From an uncultured Clostridia bacterium (GTDB lineage Bacteria; Bacillota; Clostridia; Christensenellales; Borkfalkiaceae), in the NCBI GenBank assembly GCA_904374385.1, contig CAJFGA010000012.1:1-48913 (forward strand): a DNA stretch of 48,913 nucleotides. The letters run 5' to 3'. Below, in pieces: positions 35,178 through 43,782 of the stretch (its first letter is position 1; the number at the start of each line of letters is the position of its first letter). The notes under the pieces are model-generated. The model ran no database searches. It saw only the letters and a list, made by a program, of their open reading frames with translations, and was not told where the DNA came from. Position numbers and translations under genes: made by a program.

Positions 35178-36935
35178 TTACTCTTCATCCTGCAAAGCGT
35201 CGTAACCGGACTCGCCCGTGCGTACGCGAACGACGTCTTCCACGTCATAGACGAAGATCTTGCCGTCTCCGATATGACCGGTATACAGCGCCTTGCGCGC
35301 CGCGGCGATCACATCGGCTACGGGCACCTTGCTGACGACGACCTCTACCTTGACTTTGGGAAGAAGATCCATATCCAGCTTGACGCCGCGGTAATACTCG
35401 CTTGCGCCCTTCTGCACGCCGCACCCGAGCACCTGCGTGACCGTGATACCGGTGACGCCGATCGCATTGAGCGCCTGCTTGAGATCTTCAAACTTGGATT
35501 GTTTGGTGAGGATGACAACTTTAGAAAGTTTTGCACCTTCCTCTGCACTTTCCGCCACGGCGGGCATAGCGGGCGCCGTCATATCCGTTACCGTGACTCC
35601 TGCTGTTTCCGCAGCGGGAACGCCCTCCGCTTCAATGATTTCCGCCGCAAGAGGCACGGGCGTGAAGTCCGCATAGGCGCTGGGCAAACCGTGCTCGTGC
35701 TTGTCGAGCCCCTCGATCTCTTCGATCTTGGACGCGCGGAGCCCCACCGTATGCTTGAGAAGCTGGAAAAGCCCGATCATGCAAACGATCGTCCATGCAG
35801 CAATCGCCGCAATGCCGATCAGCTGTACAATAAGCTGAGCAAAACTGCCCGTATAGAAAAGCCCGGTGCTCGTGGAGAACAGGCCGCAGGCAATGGTCCC
35901 CCATAACCCGTTTGCGCCGTGTACGGCGATCGCGCCGACAGGATCGTCGACATGTATCTTTTTGTCGATCACTTCGACCGCTACGACGACGAGGATACCC
36001 GCCACCGCGCCGATAAAGAAAGCTCCGACGACGTCCACGACCGCACAGCCCGCCGTGACGGCGACCAATCCGGCAAGGGAACCGTTCAGGGTCATGGAAA
36101 CATCCGGTTTTTTGTTTTTGATCCATGTATAGATCATTGTCGAAATGGTGCCGGTCGCTGCGGCGACTGTCGTCGTCACAAGTACCTGCGCAAGTTGTGT
36201 CATATCAGATGTCGCAGCCCCATTGAAGCCGTACCAACAGAACCAAAGAATAAACACACCGAGCGCTCCGATTGTAAGGTTATGTCCCGGAATCGCACGG
36301 ACAAATTTGACCTCCTTGCGGACAAGGGTAGGTTTGCCGTCTTTATCGAGATATTTGCCCCAGCGCGGGCCGAGCAGGAGCGCGCCGATGAAAGAAGAAA
36401 TACCGCCCACCATATGAATCAGCGAGGAGCCGGCAAAGTCAATATAAGCGATATTGGCAAAATAGCCGCTCGTTCCGAAGAGAGGTTCCGCCGTACTTAG
36501 CCAGCCGCCACCCCACGCCCAATGCGCTTCGATCGGATAGACGACCGCACTGATCACCAGGGAATAAATGCAGTAGGACAAAAATTTTGTGCGCTCTGCC
36601 ATGGCACCGGAAACGATAGTCGCAGTCGTGGCACAGAACACGAGATTAAAGAAAAAGGTCGACCAATCGTAATTGGCGAAATCGGTAAATACCCCGAGGT
36701 TCGGAATGCCGACCAAACCGAAGAGCGCATCTTCCCCCATCAACAGCCCTGCCCCAAGCAATACGAAAACGATCGTCCCGAGGCAGAAGTCCAATAGGTT
36801 TTTCATGATGATGTTTCCCGCATTTTTTGCACGCGTGAAACCTGTTTCCACCATAGCAAATCCGGCCTGCATGAACCAGACGAGGATGGCGCCCATCAAA
36901 AACCAAACGCCCGTTGAACCGAATATACCGTCCAT
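35178..36935 (-). CDS. amt: Ammonium transporter fused to a C-terminal PII sensor domain
   Basis: The 585-residue membrane protein joins an Amt channel (about 1-410, eleven predicted helices, with WFMQAGFAMVETGF, WGGGWL and the His-containing pore regions) through an Ala-rich linker to a full PII (GlnB-like) domain (about 466-585). The PII part keeps EYYRGVKLDMDLLPKVK, with Tyr near 512 where PII proteins can be modified in the T-loop, and TGHIGDGKIFV plus VVRVRTGESG, the nucleotide and 2-oxoglutarate region. A tethered PII can gate its own channel. The start at 36935 is set by GGAGG upstream. It follows glnN by 119 nt. Confidence 0.95.
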   Translation of the reverse strand: MDGIFGSTGVWFLMGAILVWFMQAGFAMVETGFTRAKNAGNIIMKNLLDFCLGTIVFVLLGAGLLMGEDALFGLVGIPNLGVFTDFANYDWSTFFFNLVFCATTATIVSGAMAERTKFLSYCIYSLVISAVVYPIEAHWAWGGGWLSTAEPLFGTSGYFANIAYIDFAGSSLIHMVGGISSFIGALLLGPRWGKYLDKDGKPTLVRKEVKFVRAIPGHNLTIGALGVFILWFCWYGFNGAATSDMTQLAQVLVTTTVAAATGTISTMIYTWIKNKKPDVSMTLNGSLAGLVAVTAGCAVVDVVGAFFIGAVAGILVVVAVEVIDKKIHVDDPVGAIAVHGANGLWGTIACGLFSTSTGLFYTGSFAQLIVQLIGIAAIAAWTIVCMIGLFQLLKHTVGLRASKIEEIEGLDKHEHGLPSAYADFTPVPLAAEIIEAEGVPAAETAGVTVTDMTAPAMPAVAESAEEGAKLSKVVILTKQSKFEDLKQALNAIGVTGITVTQVLGCGVQKGASEYYRGVKLDMDLLPKVKVEVVVSKVPVADVIAAARKALYTGHIGDGKIFVYDVEDVVRVRTGESGYDALQDEE

Positions 36936-37054
36936 AAAACCACCTCCAAACTTTTTTATTTTCTCATCTTTTTTCGCCCCGATCGGCCGTAAATTTTGCC
37001 CCCCCCGCGCGGCGGCAAAACCGCCGCGCTGCGCAAAGGCAGCCGAATAAAGGA
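36936..37054 (-). other. glnN-amt spacer with a 9-bp hairpin
   Basis: GCGCGGCGG (37007-37015)/CCGCCGCGC (37021-37029) with a 5-nt loop is followed on the minus strand by G8 rather than T. A smaller hairpin GCTGC/GCAGC with a 6-nt loop lies just upstream. The large stem may protect or attenuate the transcript but is not a standard terminator. Confidence 0.5.
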
Positions 37055-39142
37055 TTATACGCTGAACAAAATTTCGCCGTAGGTCGGATAAGGCCAAAAT
37101 TTTGAAGAAACCTTCGTCTCCATCGAATCCGCATAAGCACGGATCTCGTGCATGACGGGAATGATCTTATCGGCGACGAATTTTGCCTGTGCCGCGGCGT
37201 CGGGGATAGACTTTTCGGTGATCAGCAGTTCATCCAGCTCCTTAACTTTGAAATAGAGGCTCGCATTGTCTGCCGCGAGGGCGGAGATCAACTCCTTTTC
37301 CGCCGCGGCGCCTGCATCCACACCTGCCTCCTTTTCCGCTTCAAGGGAAGCGCAAAGGCTCTTGACATATGCATTGACGGCGGGATAGATATCGCGTTTA
37401 GCCATTTCGGACATGGTGAGCGCCTCGATGACGATGGTCTTGCTGTAATTTTCCAGCATGATCTCGGTGCGCGTGACGACCTCTCTGCGGGTAAATACGT
37501 TCATGCGCTCATGCAGCGCAATATTCTTTTCGTCCGCAAAATGCGGGAGCGCTTCCGCTGCATTCTTGAGATCGGAAAGACCGCGCCTTGCGGCTTCTTC
37601 CTTCCATTCGTCCGAATAGTTGTTGCCGTTGAAGATGATGCGGCTGTGTTTTTTGATGGTTTCCACCACCAGATCGTGCAGCGCCGCATTGAAATCGGGA
37701 GCCTTTTCCAACGTGTCGGCAAATTCGCGCAGGACATCCGCGACCGCCGTGTTGATGACGATGTTCGGCCCGGAGAGGGAAAAACTGGAACCGACCATGC
37801 GGAATTCAAACTTGTTGCCCGTAAAGGCAAAGGGCGATGTGCGGTTGCGGTCGGTCGTATCTTTGGGGAGCTCCGGCAGCGTATCTACGCCCAATTTCAT
37901 GATATTTTTGCCCTTGCCGTTGTACTTTTCTCCCCTTTCGAGCGCTTCGATGACGCCTTCTAACTCTTCTCCGACGAACACCGAAACGATGGCGGGCGGC
38001 GCTTCGTTGGCACCCAATCGATGGTCGTTGCCGGCGCTCGCCACAGACAGGCGCAGAAGATCCTGATATTCGTCCACCGCCGCGATGACTGCCGCAAAAA
38101 AGAGCATAAACTGCCCGTTTTCGGCGGGAGTGGTGCCCGGGTCGAGCAGATTCATGCCCGTATCCGTACTCATCGACCAGTTGTTGTGCTTGCCGGAGCC
38201 GTTAATGCCGTCAAAGGGTTTTTCGTGCAACAGGCAGCGCATATGATGCTTTTGCGCGACGCGCTTCATCGTTTCCATCACGAGCTGGTTTTGATCGGTC
38301 GCGATGTTCGTATTGGTGAAGATGGGCGCCAATTCATGTTGGGCGGGAGCGACCTCGTTGTGCTTTGTCTTGGCGAGGATGCCGAGTTTCCAAAGCTCTA
38401 CGTCGAGATCCTTCATATATTCGGAAACGCGCGTTTTGATGGCGCCGAAATAGTGATCCTCCAACTCCTGCCCCTTGGGGGGCTTTGCCCCGAAGAGCGT
38501 TCTACCCGTATACTTTAGGTCTTTTCTCTTCTGATAAACTTCTTCATCGATCAGGAAATATTCCTGTTCGGCTCCGACCGTCGAGTAAACGCGCTTTACC
38601 TTCGTGTTGCCGAACAGGCGCAGGATGCGCAAAGCCTGATCGTTGAGTGCACGCATGCTCTTTAACAGGGGCGTCTTTTTATCCAGCACTTCCCCGCTGT
38701 ACGAGAAGAATGCGCAGGGTATATACAGGGTACCGTCCTTTACAAACGCGTAAGACGTAGGATCCCACGCAGTATAGCCGCGCGCCTCAAAGGTGGCGCG
38801 CACGCCGCCCGAGGGGAAAGAAGAGGCGTCCGGTTCGCCCATGACCAATTCTTTGCCCGAAAAATCCATGATGACTTTGCCGCCGGGCACAGGGCTGATA
38901 AAGCTGTCATGCTTTTCGGCGGTGATACCCGTCATCGGCTGGAACCAGTGGGTATAATGGGTCGCGCCCTTTTCTACCGCCCAATCTTTCATCGCATTTG
39001 CCACCACGTTCGCCACGCCCGCATCGAGGGCGCTCCCTTCGTCGATGGTCTTTTTCAGCGATTTGTAGATTTCTTTGGGAAGTTTATCCTGCATGACCTG
39101 CAGATTAAACACATTTTCTCCAAAAATTTCAGGGACTCTCAT
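37055..39142 (-). CDS. glnN: Type III glutamine synthetase
   Basis: The 695-residue enzyme makes glutamine from glutamate, ammonia and ATP. The N-terminal [15 protein letters not shown], the ATP/metal segments [41 protein letters not shown] and the C-terminal [16 protein letters not shown] and [10 protein letters not shown] regions are those of GlnN-type GS. The family forms large dodecamers. The start at 39142 is preferred because AAGGAG lies 10 nt upstream and the homologous N-terminus begins here; the 87-residue upstream frame overlaps the leader. A consensus promoter and a structured leader precede it. It is first in the glnN-amt unit. Confidence 0.96.
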   Translation of the reverse strand: MRVPEIFGENVFNLQVMQDKLPKEIYKSLKKTIDEGSALDAGVANVVANAMKDWAVEKGATHYTHWFQPMTGITAEKHDSFISPVPGGKVIMDFSGKELVMGEPDASSFPSGGVRATFEARGYTAWDPTSYAFVKDGTLYIPCAFFSYSGEVLDKKTPLLKSMRALNDQALRILRLFGNTKVKRVYSTVGAEQEYFLIDEEVYQKRKDLKYTGRTLFGAKPPKGQELEDHYFGAIKTRVSEYMKDLDVELWKLGILAKTKHNEVAPAQHELAPIFTNTNIATDQNQLVMETMKRVAQKHHMRCLLHEKPFDGINGSGKHNNWSMSTDTGMNLLDPGTTPAENGQFMLFFAAVIAAVDEYQDLLRLSVASAGNDHRLGANEAPPAIVSVFVGEELEGVIEALERGEKYNGKGKNIMKLGVDTLPELPKDTTDRNRTSPFAFTGNKFEFRMVGSSFSLSGPNIVINTAVADVLREFADTLEKAPDFNAALHDLVVETIKKHSRIIFNGNNYSDEWKEEAARRGLSDLKNAAEALPHFADEKNIALHERMNVFTRREVVTRTEIMLENYSKTIVIEALTMSEMAKRDIYPAVNAYVKSLCASLEAEKEAGVDAGAAAEKELISALAADNASLYFKVKELDELLITEKSIPDAAAQAKFVADKIIPVMHEIRAYADSMETKVSSKFWPYPTYGEILFSV

Positions 39143-39158
39143 AAAACAAAAACTCCTT

Positions 39159-39224
39159 AAAAAAATTGATAAGGCGCCGCGGAGAGCTTTCTTTTCCGAA
39201 AGCATTCCGCAGCGCCTTTGCTGC
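39159..39224 (-). promoter_or_regulatory. Structured glnN leader: ANTAR-like hexaloop overlapping a terminator-like hairpin
   Basis: On the transcript, GCAGC-(AAAGGC)-GCTGC (39209-39224) is a 5-bp stem with a six-base loop having A at position 1 and G at 4, as in ANTAR target hairpins. A mutually exclusive 11-bp stem (39206-39216 with 39173-39183) encloses a second stem GCTTTC-(GGAAAA)-GAAAGC (39186-39203) and leads 7 nt later into T7 (39159-39165). The second hexaloop lacks the A/G pattern. Confidence 0.45.
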
Positions 39225-39244
39225 CTAAGCAATTTACGTTTTCG

Positions 39245-39273
39245 ATTATAATCCACTGCCGCCGATTTGTCAA
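39245..39273 (-). promoter_or_regulatory. Consensus sigma-A promoter of glnN
   Basis: TTGACA (39268-39273) and TATAAT (39245-39250) are exactly 17 nt apart. The leader would be about 95 nt. Confidence 0.85.
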
Positions 39274-39399
39274 ATGCGGGAGCTAAATTCGAATTATCAC
39301 GAATTTTTATGCCCCATATAACTTTTAGCGAATATATTAAATCATACCGGGGGGAGCGGGCGCTATAATGCGCCCGCTCCCTCGATTTGCTCTTGATAT

Positions 39400-40179
39400 T
39401 CAAAATTCGTATGCGATATCCTGCCGAATGGCGCTGATAGCGCTCTTTTCCAGGCGCGACACCTGCGCCTGCGATATGCCGACCTCGTCGGAGATCTCCG
39501 TTTGCGTCTTACCTTCGTAATAACGGAGGAAGAGGATCTTCCTTTCCCGCTCGCCCAAGTGCGACATCGCTTCCGCCAGTGCGGCGTGCTCCGTCCACAC
39601 CTCGTCATTGTTCTTTTCGTCATAAATCTGATCCATCAGCATCAGCGTATCGCCGGATTTATTGTAGATTGGATCAAACAGGGATACGGGATCGGAAATC
39701 GCATCGAGCGCGTAGACCACTTCCTTTTCCTGCACATGCATTTCGGCGGCGATCTTTTCGATGGTCGCTTCTTCGTCGCGGCTCTCGATGCTTTCCCGCG
39801 CTTTGAGAACTTTATAGGCGGTGTCGCGTATGCTTCTTGAAACCCGCAAAGAATTGCCGTCGCGCAGATAGCGCTTGATCTCCCCCATAATCATCGGCAC
39901 GCCGTAAGTGGAAAACCGCACGCCCAAATTGGGATCAAAGCCGTCGATCGCCTTCAAAAGCCCGATGCATCCCGCCTGAAAAACATCGTCCGCATTGGCG
40001 TTTTTCGCCCAGAAACGCTTGACCAAAGACAGAACCAGCCGCATATTGCCCACGATAAATTTTTTGCGCGCCTCTTCATCGCCCTCTTTGAGCCGTCTCA
40101 TCAGTTCGTCGCTCTCTTTTGCGGAAAGAAGGGGCAGTCCCGCCGTATCTACGCCGCAGATTTCCACTTTGCTCAGCAT
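39400..40179 (-). CDS. sigG: RNA polymerase forespore sigma factor G
   Basis: The 259-residue protein has regions 2 and 4 of a sigma-70 family member ([57 protein letters not shown] and VSRLEKSAI at the end) and the SigG-type N-terminus [15 protein letters not shown]. SigG drives late forespore genes. Length equals that of Bacillus SigG. GGAGGTG sits upstream of the start at 40179. Unlike many Bacillota, no spoIIGA or sigE gene is adjacent; the mobile element begins on its upstream side. Confidence 0.95.
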   Translation of the reverse strand: MLSKVEICGVDTAGLPLLSAKESDELMRRLKEGDEEARKKFIVGNMRLVLSLVKRFWAKNANADDVFQAGCIGLLKAIDGFDPNLGVRFSTYGVPMIMGEIKRYLRDGNSLRVSRSIRDTAYKVLKARESIESRDEEATIEKIAAEMHVQEKEVVYALDAISDPVSLFDPIYNKSGDTLMLMDQIYDEKNNDEVWTEHAALAEAMSHLGERERKILFLRYYEGKTQTEISDEVGISQAQVSRLEKSAISAIRQDIAYEF

Positions 40180-40221
40180 ACTTTTTTCACCTCCACGGTG
40201 CGCGCCTCTGCCGCACAGAAT

Positions 40222-40250
40222 GAGTATGGGCAACGTAAAACTTTTTATAC
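40222..40250 (-). promoter_or_regulatory. Candidate SigF/SigG promoter of sigG
   Basis: GTATA (40246-40250) and CATACTC (40222-40228) are 17 nt apart, close to the SigF/SigG pattern GHATR-N17/18-CAWWHTA with one mismatch at the last base. Confidence 0.4.
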
Positions 40251-40531
40251 GCACGCAAAAAGCACAAAAAATATGCGGCCCCCCAGAAGGCAACCCAGTT
40301 GAACAATTAAAATTTCCCGTAATATAGGCGGAGCCGGGCAAAGTGCTCGACTCTTTTTCGTATTAAGTCACCATGTATTACTACAAACCAAAAAAGGAAG
40401 GCATACAATGAACGACAGTTTCCCCCTTTCCGAATTTTTGCGTTTTCGGTTTGGCTATCGTAGCATAGTTCCTCGCGGAAGTAAACGGCGGGCAAATTGC
40501 CGCTTAAAACTTGCATATTCACTATCCGCAG

Positions 40532-40560
40532 CCGGGCAAGGTTTCCTTGCCCGGTTTTTT
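40532..40560 (+). terminator. Terminator upstream of the element operon
   Basis: CCGGGCAAGG and CCTTGCCCGG form a 10-bp stem with a TTT loop followed by T6CT4. It lies between the short frame at 40408 and the gene at 40717. Confidence 0.85.
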
Positions 40561-40716
40561 CTTTTATCTGCAAATCAAAAAACGTCTATGCACCAATTTC
40601 CCCTTTTTCCGTTGACTTCCGCAATCAATATTCAAAAAGAATCCCGCCCGTTACCGTCCTATGCTTCTCTGCCTTCGCCGAAACCGGCAATAAAAATTCG
40701 GAGGTGTAAACCAAAA

Positions 40717-41031
40717 ATGAAAAAAGTAGTGTTTGCTGTCACAAAGCAAGGAAGGTATGAAAATACCAAGACGACAGGTGTCGGGTATATCACAGATACC
40801 GATCTCATTACCGCCTGCATAAGCAAAAGCGGGAAGCCGTATATCCGGGTGTTCGAGGACTGCGTAAAGAATTGCCACGCAATTTCAGGCAGGGATAACG
40901 AATACCGCGGCGCGCACTACGAGATCCGTGAAATCGAGTTCGAGAAGAAAACATCGAGCGGCGACAGCACCGGCTATGAAAAGCGCGAAGTAGAATTCAA
41001 CTATTCCATCTGGTACAAAATCACCGACTAA
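40717..41031 (+). CDS. Hypothetical element protein
   Basis: The 104-residue protein was not recognised. GGAGGTG lies about 10 nt upstream of the start at 40717. It begins KKVVFAVTKQGRYEN and looks like a small mixed beta-strand fold with many Lys and Glu residues and two Cys (DCVKNCH). It is the first confident gene of the plus-strand element operon, 23 nt before the next. An in-frame upstream extension to 40408 is discussed in the findings. Confidence 0.7.
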   Translation: MKKVVFAVTKQGRYENTKTTGVGYITDTDLITACISKSGKPYIRVFEDCVKNCHAISGRDNEYRGAHYEIREIEFEKKTSSGDSTGYEKREVEFNYSIWYKITD

Positions 41032-41054
41032 AAAATCTGAAAGGAGAATTTCAT

Positions 41055-41288
41055 ATGAACAAATTTTATCTCAAAGAATTCCAGCACTTCGACGGAGAAG
41101 ACGACGTTATTTTCAACATCGTCGAACTAAATGCCGACAGCAACAAAATCACCGTTGCCGTCACCAAATGCGGAAAAATTTCCGTAACCGAATATGACCT
41201 GTTCACCGATGAAAACGGACTGTACTTCGAGTACGGCGTTGCCGGTCAGGAACATATCCACATCGACGACTTCAAGGAGGCAGACTGA
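41055..41288 (+). CDS. Hypothetical small acidic protein
   Basis: The 77-residue acidic protein is unrecognised. It is predicted to be mainly beta strand, with acidic stretches (FDGEDDVIFN and IHIDDFKEAD). AAGGAG precedes the start. The stop shares a base with the next start (TGATG), so the two are translated together. Confidence 0.7.
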   Translation: MNKFYLKEFQHFDGEDDVIFNIVELNADSNKITVAVTKCGKISVTEYDLFTDENGLYFEYGVAGQEHIHIDDFKEAD

Positions 41289-41401
41289 TGGAAAATTGTA
41301 AAAAGCACAGCAAACTTCTCTGCTTGCAATGCAGGCATTTCGATCACTGCGATGTTGCCAAACGCTGCGACGGCGTCTGTTATGAATGCGACATTAGATG
41401 A
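41288..41401 (+). CDS. 37-residue cysteine-rich microprotein
   Basis: The frame encodes seven Cys among 37 residues, including CLQC, CYEC and nearby HFDHC, a pattern able to bind one or two zinc ions. It starts on the previous stop (TGATG) and ends in an ATGA overlap with ardA, so it is probably translated by coupling and is real despite its size. AGGAGG lies 9 nt before the ATG. The function is unknown; a zinc-ribbon partner of neighbouring proteins is possible. Confidence 0.6.
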   Translation: MENCKKHSKLLCLQCRHFDHCDVAKRCDGVCYECDIR

Positions 41402-41946
41402 CAAATGAAATCAAAATTGTAATAGGCTCGTGGGGTTCATATACCGCCTGCAACGATCGGGCGCTCGGCTCGGGATGGCTTTGCCTCAACAATTATTCCG
41501 ACTGGAACCAAATAGCCGCAGCTCTCAAAAAGCAGGGCTTTGACCTCAACGGTATAGATGCGGAACTATTCGTGCAGGATATAGACGGTCTCCCCTCTGG
41601 TGGAGAAAACTGTGACTACATAAGCCCGAAAGAACTCTTTGAAACGCTCAAAGAGAGCGGCATTCTGCACAGTGAACATCTCTATACCGTCCTCTGCGCC
41701 TATTTGGAAGTACGCTCTTTCCGGGAATTTACCGAACGGGTGGAAAAATTCGGTAACAACTGGGACGATGACATCTACATTTACGAAAACTACGACTGGG
41801 AAGATTACGGCAAAGAACTGTTTGAAAACAGCGACAGGCATCTCGATGACGATCTTACGGATTATTTTGACTTTGAAGCATACGGAAAATCGTTCGGTTT
41901 GAGCTGCGCCGAAGAATATTCGGGCGGCATCATTGAAATTTTATAA
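41398..41946 (+). CDS. ardA: ArdA-family antirestriction protein
   Basis: The 182-residue acidic protein matches ArdA by its N-terminal IGSWGSYTACNDR, the LCLNNYSDWNQI and VQDIDGLPS regions and the C-terminal LTDYFDFEAYGKSF. ArdA folds as a DNA mimic whose acidic surface blocks type I restriction-modification enzymes, protecting incoming conjugative DNA. Acidic runs (NNWDDDIYIYENYDWEDY) fit this. It overlaps the microprotein gene by 4 nt and is followed 11 nt later by another small gene. An early place in the operon fits expression soon after entry into a new host. Confidence 0.87.
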   Translation: MTNEIKIVIGSWGSYTACNDRALGSGWLCLNNYSDWNQIAAALKKQGFDLNGIDAELFVQDIDGLPSGGENCDYISPKELFETLKESGILHSEHLYTVLCAYLEVRSFREFTERVEKFGNNWDDDIYIYENYDWEDYGKELFENSDRHLDDDLTDYFDFEAYGKSFGLSCAEEYSGGIIEIL

Positions 41947-41957
41947 GGAGGCTTTAT

Positions 41958-42269
41958 ATGAAAGTATATCTTGTTAAGTTGGACTGGTCCACGGAGGACG
42001 GCAACGATGTCGAACTGACCGTTTTCGGAACCTATGAAAAGGCATACGCCAAATTCAAAGAACTCATCGAAAGCGAAAAGAACCCCGACAATTCCTGGGT
42101 CGGCGAGCTCAAATGGGAAAATGGTATCCCGAAAGACGACAAAACAGAGTTTGACTTCCTCGACCGCCGCAGCGATACCGACGAAACCGAATGTTATTGG
42201 TTAATTCAAGACACTTGGGATTATTACATCCATACCTTTATCTCTATCGAAATTAAGGAGGTCTTATGA
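41958..42269 (+). CDS. Hypothetical acidic element protein
   Basis: The 103-residue protein is acidic and unrecognised. AAGGAGG precedes its start, and it overlaps the next gene by 4 nt (ATGA). Its composition (KLDWSTEDGNDVELTV, DFLDRRSDTDETE) is reminiscent of ArdA-like mimicry, but no family was identified. Confidence 0.7.
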   Translation: MKVYLVKLDWSTEDGNDVELTVFGTYEKAYAKFKELIESEKNPDNSWVGELKWENGIPKDDKTEFDFLDRRSDTDETECYWLIQDTWDYYIHTFISIEIKEVL

Positions 42270-42514
42270 AAAATACTAAAGAAGTAAAAGCAATCCTGAC
42301 CGCAATATTTGTTATCAACAGGACGGGCGGACACGAGGATAAGGACATCTCCCTCATCCTCGATTATGCGTTCCGCCGGCTGTTCGGCGCGAATACGAAT
42401 TTACTGCTCCTCGCCTGCCTCGGCAAAACCAAAGAACAGGTCATGCCCGAAGTCATGCAGGTACTAAGGGCAGACACGCAATACGAAAAATATTTGGAGG
42501 GATACCGAAAATGA
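42266..42514 (+). CDS. Hypothetical helical protein
   Basis: The 82-residue protein is predicted to be all helical with a hydrophobic middle (TNLLLLACLG). AAGGAGG lies before the start. It has ATGA overlaps with both neighbours. No family was recognised. Confidence 0.68.
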   Translation: MKNTKEVKAILTAIFVINRTGGHEDKDISLILDYAFRRLFGANTNLLLLACLGKTKEQVMPEVMQVLRADTQYEKYLEGYRK

Positions 42515-42804
42515 CGATCCGGGAACTTCATCGCAAAAGTTTCAATGACGCTGCACAGGAACTTTCCGAAAGCGACGACCGCATCACAACTTACGAAACG
42601 TTGAAAGAATTCGCCAAAGAAAATATAGACTGCGACCGGCTGTTTCTGGCTATCCATATCCTAAAAGCAATTTGGGAAAACACCGCGGACTACTATGACT
42701 ACGATTATTGCATGGGAACGCTGGATGCGCCTTCCCCTCTCTTAGTCATTAAAGACCTTGAAGAATATTGCGAACAGGAGGAAACACGCAATGAAACCAT
42801 TTAA
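42511..42804 (+). CDS. Hypothetical small protein
   Basis: The 97-residue helical, acidic protein is unrecognised. Its end overlaps the next gene by 14 nt, and the next ribosome site lies within its last codons. It contains a Tyr/Asp-rich stretch (TADYYDYDYC). Confidence 0.68.
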   Translation: MTIRELHRKSFNDAAQELSESDDRITTYETLKEFAKENIDCDRLFLAIHILKAIWENTADYYDYDYCMGTLDAPSPLLVIKDLEEYCEQEETRNETI

Positions 42805-42988
42805 GACGCAGGCGCATATCCACTCCCTCGGCGGAGCAATAGACAAAATAACCGTCCTCGATATAAGAGAGGACGGCAAGCAGACAATATATATCGCAGA
42901 CTATCGCGGAGTGAAATGCTCTGCTATTTTTAACCCTTTCAACTGCACTTACTATGCAGACGACGTATACGGGAGGATAAAAAAATGA
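42791..42988 (+). CDS. Hypothetical small protein
   Basis: The 65-residue protein is unrecognised and probably beta-rich (IDKITVLDIREDGKQTIYIA). The start at 42791 is chosen for its AGGAGG 9 nt upstream, rather than an ATG at 42758 inside the previous gene. It overlaps the next gene by 4 nt (ATGA). Confidence 0.66.
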   Translation: MKPFKTQAHIHSLGGAIDKITVLDIREDGKQTIYIADYRGVKCSAIFNPFNCTYYADDVYGRIKK

Positions 42989-43203
42989 GGCGAACTATTT
43001 TTTACTACTATAACCGGCACGCCGGACTTGTATTCCGGTACAGCGACTCGAACGGCAATTACGCTACCCGTAGCTATATGTTTTATACTTTCCGCGAAGC
43101 CCTGCGGAGGTTCCGCAAGGAGTTCGGTTTGGAACATAAGCCTATCACGCTTGTTGACTTATATAAGGAGCCGCTCATATGCTCGACGAAATCCAAACAA
43201 TGA
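42985..43203 (+). CDS. Hypothetical basic small protein
   Basis: The 72-residue basic protein is rich in Arg, Lys and Tyr (FREALRRFRKEFGLEHKP), which could suit nucleic-acid contact. It was not recognised. It overlaps the next gene by 25 nt, which contains that gene's AAGGAG. Confidence 0.66.
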   Translation: MRRTIFYYYNRHAGLVFRYSDSNGNYATRSYMFYTFREALRRFRKEFGLEHKPITLVDLYKEPLICSTKSKQ

Positions 43204-43325
43204 TCTGGGAGGCACTCGTTAAGGAGAACGGCGAAACCGTCGCCCGCCTGTTTACGAACTACTACGGCAACCAACTGCTCGATGAGGACTTTTTAGAGTT
43301 CTTAAAGCAGGAAGATATTATCTGA
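43179..43325 (+). CDS. 48-residue acidic microprotein
   Basis: The frame MLDEIQTMIW to EDII encodes 48 residues, with AAGGAG 8 nt upstream. It is helical and acidic with two conserved-looking blocks (ETVARLFTNYYG and DEDFLEFLKQ). It was not recognised. A 15-nt gap separates it from the next gene. Confidence 0.55.
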   Translation: MLDEIQTMIWEALVKENGETVARLFTNYYGNQLLDEDFLEFLKQEDII

Positions 43326-43340
43326 CAAGGAGAAAAATTC

Positions 43341-43781
43341 ATGAAAAATTTATACCGCGAACTGAAAAACAGACAGCAGAAAGAAATGGACACCTTTCCT
43401 CTCGGCGCCTGTTTCAGCAAGGAGCAGTTTGCCGACATGATGCAAAACTGGGGCCTGACCGAAAACGATACGGACAAAATCTATTCCATAGGCTTCGGTT
43501 GCTATATCCGTAAAAGCGACCATGCCGCTTTCCACGAAATGCTCGACAGGCACGAGCGGGAACGAAAAGAAGCCATCGCCGCAGACAAGACCGGCGACGG
43601 GTATATTTATCAGATGTTCCTTGCCGAACTTTCCGACCATGAATACTGCATCACTTACGACTATGAAGATACCTTCAACGCGCTGGGACTCACCGTCGAA
43701 GAAATCAATGCGGACAAACGGCTTTTGCGCGGTTTGCAGAAAGCCACCCGAGAATACCTGAAACATTGCGAGGACTACTGA
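43341..43781 (+). CDS. Hypothetical element protein
   Basis: The 146-residue protein is helical and acidic. An N-terminal Lys/Arg stretch (LKNRQQKEM) is followed by FSKEQFADMMQNWGL, and a central basic heptad-like helix (DRHERERKEA) could form a coiled coil. AAGGAG lies upstream. The function is unknown; similar unannotated proteins are common in clostridial conjugative elements, an inference from general knowledge. Confidence 0.72.
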   Translation: MKNLYRELKNRQQKEMDTFPLGACFSKEQFADMMQNWGLTENDTDKIYSIGFGCYIRKSDHAAFHEMLDRHERERKEAIAADKTGDGYIYQMFLAELSDHEYCITYDYEDTFNALGLTVEEINADKRLLRGLQKATREYLKHCEDY

Positions 43782-43782
43782 A

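Larger units (their letters stand above)
40180..40716. other. Junction region between sigG and the mobile element
   Basis: It holds the sigG promoter (40222-40250), a plus-strand terminator (40532-40560) and an open frame from 40408 that begins after GGAAGG and reads in frame into the gene at 40717. The left element boundary must lie here or further right, but no att repeat could be paired. Confidence 0.5.

Noticed and set aside
39143-39403. N-terminal extension of glnN
   Set aside because: It overlaps the promoter and structured leader; homologues begin at the chosen start.
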